In this document: in pieces, positions 55,603 to 64,000 of the stretch
Layout: each line of letters opens with the position of its first letter
Position numbering within the stretch: the first letter of the stretch is position 1
Assembly (NCBI GenBank): GCA_963678675.1
Contig: OY783197.1
Location: 7,649,069-7,713,068, forward strand
Length of the DNA: 64,000 nt
From: Xiphydria camelus
Lineage: Eukaryota > Arthropoda > Insecta > Hymenoptera > Xiphydriidae
Reading direction: 5' to 3'
Notes under the pieces: model-generated
Told to the model about the DNA's origin: nothing
What the model saw: the letters and a program-made list of their open reading frames with translations, nothing else
Database searches by the model: none
Position numbers and translations under genes: made by a program

Positions 55603-55837
55603 TGCCGGGTTTATACGCTTGCCAAACCTCGACAAGCCATCACAAATTCAAACGTGTGAATAGCGCGTTTGGCTTTGCTTGTGTAGGCTTGCTAGCACTT
55701 GTCGCCGATCCGACCGAGTGTCGGTTTTTGGCACAAATCAAAGGAAGTTAACGGTAAGCGCTTGCGAAGCGTTTACACGTTTGAGCGTTTGTGAAGACTT
55801 GGAGTTTGTGGCAAGTGCCAAGCGTGTAAACCCGGCA
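55603..55837. mobile_element. TTA-flanked Harbinger-type MITE, 235 bp
   Basis: The ends tgccgggtttatacgcttg and caagcgtgtaaacccggca are inverted with TTA on both sides (55600-55602 and 55838-55840). TTA fits a PIF/Harbinger target. Confidence 0.75.
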
Positions 55838-56689
55838 TTAGAGTTGACGAGGGAAAGGAGTTGACCTGAGGTAAGAAAGCGTCGCGTTCTTCGGAAAGGA
55901 CTCGCCGCTTGCCGTACCTACGCTAGCCGCACTACCTGGGGTACAGGGACGTCGCATTCCTAGATACTACATTCATACAGTTTTCACAGACTCTCTGTAC
56001 AAGTACATAATGTATATATCTCGATGTAGCAATTAGTCTCCAAGACAACCCCTAGACATAGATGTAATGAAGTAGTTTTTGTTGATACTCATTAAAATAC
56101 ATGGTGCCTTTATATTTCCAGGGCTCCACACCTTTATAGAACCTTCATTTACTTTGCACTTTTTGATATGTTTCACGGTGACATTTTGAGTATTTATAAA
56201 TGGTATCTTTTCAATTTTTATTTCACGAATGAAGATTAACACTTTCTTTGTTTCGTATTTCAATACAGAGTGCAAATATTTGTTATCCTCTCGTACGTAC
56301 CATTATGTGAGTCGCAATAACGGAATTATTTGTTTTCTTAGAACGTTTATTATAATTTTCTGTGGTGTATCTAAATCCATTGCATACCATTTTCGTATAG
56401 GATGTACCTTCATTGACTATGTAATTTAAGCACTCTCTTTTTTCAGATTTTAATGCACATACTTTTCCAGAACTGCCTAAAATACAAGTGTTTATTTTAA
56501 AGGAAAATTTAGGTTTTCCGACAAGAGTCGAAAAGTTTTTTGCAGGGTTCTCTTACTCTCTGGAACGTTCGAAATTTCGTACTGAATATATGTGGGTAAT
56601 GATTTATAAAGCAGAAATCTACGAGAAATTTGTAGTGCAAGGTTAATCGGGCTCTTCTTCATCTATATAAATGAAAATATAACTGTTCA

Positions 56690-56890
56690 TTTGTACAAAA
56701 TCTAAGATCTCCGAAAGTTCTTCACCGATTGCTTTGAAACTTTGACACAATGTTGCATTCGAATATACGCATGTTTTTATATACCTCCTATTTATATACC
56801 TCTTCCCTTAAGGGGGTAAATAAATAAAAATGTATCTTAAATGTCCGAAAGTTCTTCACCGATTGCTTTGAAAGTTCTTCTCGATGATCT
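56690..56890 (+). repeat. Direct repeat, possible Helitron-associated sequence
   Basis: ccgaaagttcttcaccgatt followed by gctttgaaa occurs near 56711 and again near 56845. I remember similar strings from insect Helitron flanks, but this is only recollection. Confidence 0.35.
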
Positions 56891-57134
56891 TGCGAGTTGC
56901 TTGATTTGGTGAAATATAAATAGCTATCAGTAAAATCGTTTGACCGTTGTCCAAAATACATCGAGCAGCACACATTTCATCGATTTCTGCTACATGTACC
57001 GCTAAATTTTCGCTTCGTCGTATTTCTCAATCGGTCATCTATTGATATTTGCCATTGCTCCCCTTTACAAAGTCGACTTAGAATTCGAAATATGGCGTGG
57101 GAACTACAGGCAATGGCTCTTCCTGACCTGTTCG

Positions 57135-57890
57135 ATAATTAACCTTCCGCGGGATTACGAACGCATTCGCAATCTACGTTCGCCGAAACATACCGGCCGC
57201 CTCGCCGTTGCGACCGATGTAGAGATTAGATCTAGATTAGCGCGTTACTTAGTTTGCGATTATAGTGAGCGGTAAGAGATGACGTAGAAGTCCCCTTGCG
57301 ACGGAACACATATTGACACAAACTTAAGTCACTTGACACATTTTGTAAATGTCATGATATAAACATTAACGTAACCTGGAAATCTCTCTAGAGCAAAAGC
57401 AATAATATTTCGGAGCGACAAAGCACGCAAATACTCCTGACTCAATTGCGCAGGCCGGCTGCGCTGACTCAATTGCGCAGGCCGGCTGCGGAGTGCATGA
57501 GTGTAGCGACAGTGCTACGCACGGTCGAGAGCGCTGGAGTAGGGATGTGACACTATTTCGTCCCATCTCGCGCGACTTCCCTCTCACCTCGCGCGATTTC
57601 ACTACCCTCAGCAAAAAGGTTTCACTTCAATATTGTATACCCACAAGCATTGTAAAAATAAACATATTCTCTTTTCTTTCTTTTCCATTTAACCAGACTG
57701 TTTAGTCGTAAAGGGATTTCTGTATATCGTTTCTTACCGTTCATTATCATCGCACGATCTAAGTAACGCGCTAATCTAGAGTTAATTTCGCCACCGGTTG
57801 CAATGGCGAGGTGGGCGGTATGTTTCGACGAACGCGCTCGCAGTCGCGCACCTTTCCCGGAAGGTTAATTACCGGACGGGTCGGAGTTAG
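57135..57890. repeat. Inverted pair of the dispersed GC-richer family
   Basis: 57140-57290 and 57720-57885 are inverted copies sharing attaaccttccgcggg-type ends, gccgcctcgccgttgcg and tagattagcgcgttac. A 27 bp unit (ctcaattgcgcaggccggct) is tandemly duplicated at 57438-57490 in the centre. A cacggtcgagagcgctgga block near 57517 also occurs at about 49715-49760. Confidence 0.55.
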
Positions 57891-58127
57891 CCATTTTCTA
57901 TAGCACCCGCTCTAATGGATACCGCCATACTTCGATTGCTGAATCAGCTTTGTAAGGAGGAGAAATGACGAACCCCAATAGATGACCCATCGGGAATATC
58001 TGACACCCGGCTCATCCAGGTACAAAAGATCGAACCATATCATTCGAGGTAGCCTGACCCATCTTAATGGTCAGTGACGAGCAACCGCTACTCATACCCG
58101 TTAAGGTACCCATCCACGTTCAGCTCC

Positions 58128-58310
58128 TAACCGGCCGGCCGCACACACAAAGTTAAGGTACTTATTCACGTTCAGTCGGCCGGCAGCTTTCCGCTACACA
58201 CACAAATTTAAATGACAAGTCGCTACCTGCCGACGGCCTGTTGATGGTTAAAACTTAACGCGTGTAGTTGTTCGCCGGCCGGCATTCGGTCGGCACTGGA
58301 CTGAAAGAAA
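58128..58310. repeat. GC-rich repeat with ggccggc motifs
   Basis: Contains tattcacgttcagtcggccg and several GCCGGCC runs. The reverse complement of part of it lies at 62384-62465 (gccggccgactgaacgtgaa). Likely one MITE family. Confidence 0.5.
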
Positions 58311-59477
58311 AATTTTACTCTAGACTAAAATTTTATGAGCTCCAAGTCACGTAGCTACCTTTCCCGGAAAGATTAGTTACCGGACACGTCGGTAAATTAA
58401 CCTTCTTTCGCAGTACCTCATTAATCGATACCGCTATAATTCGAATACTCTCTGTATATCACCTAGCGTCATATCCTACACTCTCGCCAAGACACGTCGA
58501 GGCTGGCCGAGCGCGAGAGTGTGGAAGGCAAGCTCGCCTCGCCCCGCTGTGTCTTCGCTCGCCGCGCCAGCGCTCCATTTCTTGTCGGTTTTTGGCCCGA
58601 TAGGCCAGTCGATAACTGCATTAAGAACGGAAGCAATTCCGGACAAGCTGGAAATAATTTTAATTTGTTTGATTTGATGTTAAAAAGCACGTATTAAATT
58701 TGCACCCCCCCAGAAAAAGCCCGGATTTGGCCGCCATCTTAAGAAAAGGGGCTAAAAAATATTTTTTCCTCACTCATGCCCATTTCGAGGCCTTTTCCAG
58801 CCTATTATTAGACCGTAAGATGGCGTTTTTCCCGCGTGACATCGAGCGGGAGTCCGCAGGTAGTTAAAAGTACTTTACTCAGACTGGCGCGATTGCTTAG
58901 TCCGAAGTGGGTCCTTTTTTCAAACTGATGAACGCAACGTGAAATGAGTCGTGTATATGTTTTGTTTTGAGAAATGGGCATTCGTGAGAAAAAATAGTGT
59001 ATATCATTCGGTTGAAATCCTCGGATTTTTAAGACTGTATTTAGATCGTAGCACGAGGCATGGTGGCCTTCGGCGAGCCTCACTCCCTCACCATGCCTCG
59101 TGCGCTACGACCTAATTAAACACAGTCTGAAAAAACCTCGAATTTCCGCCTAATGACATAAGATACTATTTCTTCATTATATTTGTCAATAACTCGATTT
59201 CTATAAACTTTAGAGCAAAATATGTAGTTACCAAAATTAAAGCAAATTTAATTGTCTATAAAAAAATGTTGTATGTGTTTTTCCGTGCGACTATCTGGTT
59301 CGAAGTTATATGGGCATCAAAAGCTGGATATATTCTAGGCATTTATTATTTTCTTTATTCTAGGCATATTTAAAAGCAAGCAACTGCTATTATGCTTTCA
59401 TGATTGCATTTATATTTGTTTTCTGTCGGCCAACCCTACTCCTGTTTTATACGGAATGTTTAACTCAAGGTCATTAA

Positions 59478-61412
59478 CCCTCTAAGCACCTAGGCGAGGA
59501 ATGTCGGGTGTAAACATCTGGACAGGGAAAGTCGGGCTTTCTCGATCGAGCCTCCCGTTGGGGTGTTACCAAGGACGGTCAATCGCTTTTTTCGGGCGTT
59601 TTTTAATGCCCGCAATTTCGAGTTTTAGGCCAGTCGATAAGTGCATTAATAGCGGGGGCCAATTCGGACAAGCTGGAATAAATTTTAATCTGTTTTCCTT
59701 TGACCAACAAGACACCTATTAATTTTGCATCCCCAAAGAGGCCCGGATTTAGCTGCTATTCTGAAAAAAGGGCCAAAAAAAGGAATTGTTTCTTAATATT
59801 AGCAAATATCTCGATTAATATCAATTTTATAGCAAAATATGTAATTATCAAAATGAAAGAAGAGTAGATACTCTATTGAAAATGTTCTGTACATTTTTTG
59901 TACGACTACCTGTTTTGAAGTTGTTGGCGTCGAACTCTCCAAACTTGGATAAGTCAATAAGCACTTAATAATTTTCTTATTGTAGGCACTCTTAAACACA
60001 TTCGATTACTTTTTGGTGATATACATTTTTATTTGGTAAAGAAATCATGTCACATACTCTTGTATTTGCTTCAACACCACCTAGAGGTAAAGTACCCGGC
60101 GCGTTTTTTAAAAAGTGGTCTCCCCAATAGGCCTAATCCACTATGCCACCAACTTAGATAACTAAGTTTCTTTTGAGGTTGTAGGCTCATCAGAGTTTGG
60201 TCGCCTTTTTGATGTTACTGATTGTTCAATATAACTCTCAATATCATCCTGAATGTCTTCAACATCTGTCTCATATTCCGGATCTGGTTCATAATGTGCA
60301 CAATATTCTATTGATTGGTTTAGATCTCTTTCTATATCGATAGGGAAATTCTCTCCTCGTAGTTTTCATCGTCTAATTCGACCACTTCCAAAGTATTCGA
60401 ACAAGATTTGCCCTGGCAAAATGCACACAGTACTGAGCAATACAAACCTGCTTTGCGGCAGCTACAAACTGCATATTACAACCTATAGCACATTTACAAG
60501 AAATAAGTTTCAGTAATTCTTGAGAAGCTGTGTCTTGTAAAATAGCAATGGGCATTAACCCATTTTTTGAATTTTTCCATCCCCAATCTAAAGCTGATTT
60601 GTCATTTCCTTATCATAGCTGTACCTGATGGTAAGTACGGAAGAAGTGCAAGCGAGCTGCATCTTTGGTTGGCGGTAACGATGCTAGGTTTGGTAAGCTT
60701 TTGGTAATAGATTCTACGGAGAACACTGGTATCTGTATTTATTTAATGAGTCGCATTTTTTTGATCCATACCAATAAAGAAGAAATTGTTCTCCAACTTT
60801 GTCTATTTCCGCTGGGGATGCGTTTGGGTATTTAAATATTTGTACAGCTTTTTGTAATTTTTTTTCTTTCTGTACCTAAAACTTTAACGAATTTCATTTT
60901 TTTCCTGCCTGTATAGTGCGGATGTAGTATCGCAGCCACTAAATGCGTGTAGAAATAAAATGTTGTCCATAATTGAAGCATCCACATTCATATTATGGGG
61001 TGCATACATTCTACTTTGCGACTTTCCCTTGCCTGGCTTTAGAAAATAAATATTAGAGCGAGAGTCATTTAAGGCGGTAAGAATTACCAGTAAATCGGTA
61101 TCTTCGCCAATTATAATTACCGTTTTATAGTGATTTGATTCTTCAATTGCAGTGTTGACAATTAATGTATCAGCATCTTCATCAGCCTGCTTGACTCTGA
61201 AACCTTCGTTCGTCAAACGATTACAAATCATTGAGATTATTCTACATTTATTTCTCTCATTTGACAAGAATTTTCCCTGAGACACAGTTGCCGTCATTTA
61301 TTCATCGAAATGAATTTCCGGTGATGATTTCCAGAGGCTCGATCGGGAAAAAGCCCGACTTTCCCTGTCCAGATGTTTACACCCGACATTCCTTGTCTAG
61401 GTGTTTACAGGG
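59478..61412. mobile_element. TTAA-bounded element carrying a nuclease/CXC pseudogene
   Basis: TTAA at 59474-59477 and 61413-61416 brackets inverted ends (ccctctaagcacctagg and cctag-gtgtttacaggg) that continue as gggtgtaaacatctggac and gaaagtcgggctt. It sits at the centre of the 58600-61888 palindrome. It contains the minus-strand fragment at 60340-61297. Part of its end sequence (gtcgggctttcccggtcg) also occurs near 19258. Confidence 0.6.
60340..61297 (-). pseudogene. Second, decayed copy of the XPG/PIN-like nuclease plus CXC protein
   Basis: From 61297 the minus strand reads MTATVSQGKFLSNERNK, then ADEDADTLIVNTA, IIGEDTDLLVILTALN, NIYFLKPGKGKS and FLHAFSGCDTTSALY. It is co-linear with residues 165-280 of the segment at 2926-4680 and keeps the same acidic residues. 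After a decayed stretch the C-terminal part resumes at about 60600: WGWKNSKNGLMPIAIL, LLKLISCKCAIGC, then one frame over VCSCRKAGLYCSVLCAFCQG. At least three frameshifts separate these blocks. The transposase-like two thirds of the protein are absent, cut off at the inverted repeat. Relative to the left-edge copy it is much more diverged. Confidence 0.72.
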
Positions 61413-62190
61413 TTAATGACCTTGAGTTAAACATTCCGTATACAATAGGAGTAGGATTGGCCGACAGAAAATAAATATAAATGCAATCATGAAAGCATAA
61501 TAGCAGTTGCTTGCTTTTAAATATGTCTAGAATAAAGAAAATAATAAATGCCTATAATATATCCAGCTTTTGATGGCCATATAACTTCGAACCAGATAGT
61601 CGCACGGAAAAACACGTACAGTTTATATAGATAATTTAATTTGCTTTAATTTTGGTAACTACATATTTTGCTTTAAAGTTTATAGAAATCGAGTTATTCA
61701 CAAATAATGAAGAAAAAACATTTTTTTAGCCCCTTTTCTTAAGATGGCGGCCAAATCCGGGCTTTCTGGGGGGTGCAAATTTAATACGGTCTTTTTAACA
61801 CCAAATCAAATAAATTAAAATTTTTTCCAGCTTGTCCGGAATTGCTTCCGTTATCAGCTATTTTATATGACTTGGCGACTGGCCTACGAGTCCAAAGACC
61901 CGAAACATAACGAGGCGGTCGAATTTTCGACCTTCCACTACTAGTCTAGTCATTATAGCATATGAAATGCAAATTAATCTGGGTCGGATGAAACCTATAC
62001 CAATCGATAGGGGAAAATTCCCTGAAAACCATATCGAAAGATTCCAAGCAACTTTGGCCAGGAAATATTTTTTATTTTAATTTTCATTCATTATTAATAA
62101 TTAATTCAGAGGCTCACATATTGGTTGTGAGGAATTTCTCCATAAATACATATGTTTGGGCTGCAACTCTTAAGTAATATAAATACAAAG

Positions 62191-62355
62191 CATCAGAAGT
62201 GCAAATAACTTTTGATACATTGAAATTGAAACCGATATTACGGATAATTAACTTGAAACGCAGTTAATTTGCTGTGGATTTTTCTTTGGCAAATAAATAA
62301 GTGCAAACTTCTTCAATGTTCATTAAATGCATCGGAGTTTCGGAGTTATTTGCAA
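62191..62355 (+). repeat. Dispersed repeat, copy B
   Basis: Matches 13823-13985 at about 90 percent (tacattgaaattgaaaccga, tgctgtggatttttctttgg). It is followed by the GC-rich repeat 62384-62465. Confidence 0.6.
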
Positions 62356-62469
62356 AATTGCAGGTGTAGTTTGAGTATCGATAACAGCCGGCCGGCCAGC
62401 CGACTAACAGTCCACGGCCTGCTGGCCGACTGCCGGCCGACTGAACGTGAATGAGTACCTTAAGGTGCG

Positions 62470-64000
62470 GGACTCGGGTATTACCCAGCATCAAAAGCTC
62501 TGAATTTATTGGAGAACGACCGACATTGGGATGTATACATTAATGACGCGCGCCACACCTCACACCCAAATCAAATTTGTGCATTGTTTGCAATCATATT
62601 GATCGCCTGCTTTCCTTCGTCTCCAACAGAGTTATAGGAGAAATATAAATCGCACATGACTGAAGATATTTTCCGTCGAATACACAAGGAAAATTCAAAT
62701 ATAAATATGGATTTCGTAGCAGATATCTACAATGAAGCTTGATAATGATCGAAGACCTGTGCTTAGAAATCACGAACAAAGTTCTGAATCAATTGGGAAT
62801 GCCATCATCGAATCGATCTGTTGCTGCCTCGTTCAATGTAGAATTGCGTCGCACATAGGGGTATTTTGCCTTCCTAGCCGGACAAAATTATGTTTTTTTT
62901 GTTGTGTACTAGGGTTTCTGTTGGTATGTGTATATAAATTAGTTGTTTGAGTCAGTTCATAACATAAAAAATGTTTATTTTTAATGTTTGTACAGAAAAT
63001 AGTAACATTCATTACAGATAAAGTATAATAATAATTTTACATATGATTTGTTTTTATATTCTGGATTAATCAGATGATGACGAGTGCCAAAATTACTTAG
63101 GCGAGTCTTCCGCTTCGTCGTCTTCCGATGCTTCGGAGTTCCAACCTTCAGAATAAGGATCGGCGGGCAACAGCATTTCTATTGTCTCTTTTAAGAAAAG
63201 TTTTGATTTTTTCTTTGGTTTTGGCCTGAGACACATCAGTTGATCAGAGGATAGCAATAGGCGATTAAGGACATCAACGTTGCATTCTATCGATAAAATC
63301 GACATTTAGTACTGTCGCCATTAAAATGTCGGTATACTAAAAAATAGCAAAAAGTAGCACCTGATTTCTAAAACACTTTCTTATAATTGATCTATTCTGT
63401 ATGGCAAAATAAACAAATTACCCCGGAAGCACCCGGAAGCATAACTAATATTCCTATATATACACAAGCATCAGTAAAAATCGTTCAACAATACTTCACG
63501 ATTGAAACTGCTATTTTTTGCAATGAGCAACAAGAAATTAAAATACAATTATGACAAAAGTACGTGTTCTTACCTGAATTAAGATAATGCATACCCTCTT
63601 CCTATTTAGACAACTTACTTTCGACTAGCTCTGCATGTACCGGATGCAACAGAGGGCGATGGAAAAGGTTACACTTTGTTTACCAACTACCTGGCTCATA
63701 GCACGTAACTTAATATTCTGTCTGTAATAGTTTTGAGAAATGGAACTTTTGTCCGGCTATAGGCAAAATACCCCTCTGTGCGTCGTGAATAAAACTACAA
63801 CACGGATGATCTTTTTTCGTATGTGGAATCAAATATTCCTAAGCTAACACTTGAGCAAAAAGGCATTTACGATCAAATAATGCAAACTGTCAATAACGGG
63901 ATTGGAGAAATCTTCTTCTTACAATTAGCTGCGCCAGGAGAAACTGGTAAAACGTTCCTAATTAAATTGATTCTGGCAGAAATTCAATCCCAAAGTGACA
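62470..64000 (+). pseudogene. Helitron Pif1-like helicase, truncated by the window edge
   Basis: Before the inserted element the plus strand reads KALNLLENDRHWDVYINDA, then CALFAIILIACFPSSPTEL, a TAG where Trp is usual, EKYKSHMTEDIFRRIHKENS and DFVADIYNEA. After a one-base shift it reads LIMIEDLCLEITNKVLNQLG. After the insertion, at 63786, it continues in frame (one TAA) as NYNTDDLFSYVESNIPKLTL, EQKGIYDQIMQTV and FLQLAAPGETGKTFLIKLIL. The last is the Walker A loop, with Glu where GGTGKT is usual. This is the start of the SF1 helicase domain that unwinds DNA during rolling-circle transposition. The Rep domain should lie to the left and is not seen. Confidence 0.82.
62852..63778. mobile_element. 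0.93 kb element inserted in the Helitron helicase
   Basis: The ends aggggtattttgcc and ggcaaaatacccct are inverted, followed inside by tagccggacaaaa on both sides. TGCGTCG at 62845-62851 and 63779-63785 is a 7 bp target duplication, and the helicase frame is continuous when the element is removed. The duplication length suggests a hAT-like element, but the ends do not prove it. A 70-codon minus-strand frame inside (63305-63093, acidic tail SEGWNSEASEDDEAED) is not recognised. Confidence 0.72.

Larger units (their letters stand above)
58600..61888. mobile_element. Foldback element split at its centre
   Basis: Left (58600-58765 and 59160-59477) and right (61413-61888) arms are reverse complements: aggccagtcg, ggacaagctgg, gccgccatcttaagaaaagg and aactcaaggtcattaa. 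The left arm carries an extra palindromic segment at 58766-59160 (gcacgaggcatggtg). Without the central insertion the two arms would meet at a perfect aggtcaTTAAtgacct palindrome. A diverged relative of the arm sequence lies inside the insertion at 59620-59990. Confidence 0.65.

Noticed and set aside
55387..55659. 90-codon Pro/Ser-rich frame
   Set aside because: It starts at a CTG-type codon, enters the TTA-flanked MITE at 55603 and shows no domain.
56033..56430. Minus-strand fragment (REIKIEKIPFINTQNV, NGFRYTTENYNKRS) with a faint FLYWCH-like look
   Set aside because: Stops and missing Cys/His residues leave no reliable domain. It could be an old transposon or host-gene scrap; not called.

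Overview
This is eukaryotic, AT-rich, intron-bearing nuclear DNA. The families present (mariner/Tc1, pogo-like, PIF/Harbinger, piggyBac-like TTAA elements, Helitron, Ty3/gypsy-type LTR remnants and several insect-type transposase families) point to an insect. Hymenoptera is my best guess, but no conserved host gene here proves it. The window is almost wholly a transposon graveyard. Nearly every recognisable coding stretch belongs to a mobile element and carries frameshifts, stops or internal deletions. Only two open frames might be host genes (27389-28246 and 38387-38617), and neither is recognised.

Layout. 71-4680: a long, nearly complete gene (about 1,450 codons, one frameshift, two in-frame TGAs, one spliced 3' intron). 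It joins a Cys/His N-terminus, a putative DDE-type core, an XPG/PIN-like nuclease and a C-terminal CXC cysteine cluster; I read it as an Academ-like transposon protein. 5.9-11 kb: an inverted dimer of a SWIM-finger element, a 1.2 kb GAC/GAG minisatellite and several foldback MITEs. 11.1-16.8 kb: a 5.8 kb element with 1.4 kb inverted arms, each holding a tRNA-like box A/B pair, with LTR debris in the middle. 17.1-22.4 kb: a PIF/Harbinger element with both genes, a TTA-flanked MITE and an internally deleted Harbinger derivative. 22.6-26.8 kb: a KRAB-A-domain-2-like integrase pseudogene and two TA-flanked mariner-type foldbacks. 28.3-32.0 kb: a TTAA element stuffed with a pogo-like element and a TGACGT-rich element, then a mirrored mariner. 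32.4-35.3 kb: nested palindromes. 37-38.3 kb: another pogo-like element.

41.5-49.7 kb is an 8.2 kb composite element. Its arms are split by a 2.7 kb pogo/Tc5-like transposon. Inside are a spliced AT-hook plus PHD-finger gene, inverted clusters of TCAAGGTCA motifs, and a broken 2.2 kb transposase-like gene. 49.8-51.2 kb: a mariner transposase broken by two MITEs. 52.2-55.2 kb: an element whose transposase-like gene is split by a solo LTR with a CTTA duplication. 58.6-61.9 kb: a foldback whose central TTAA holds an element carrying a second, decayed copy of the nuclease/CXC gene seen at the left edge. 62.5-64.0 kb: a Helitron helicase interrupted by a 0.9 kb element; it runs off the window.

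The genes do not form a cellular pathway. What links them is transposition: transposases with their inverted repeats, non-autonomous derivatives of the same families, and insertions of one element into another. The insertion order can often be read directly from target-site duplications. All boundaries and family calls come from reading by eye, without database searches.
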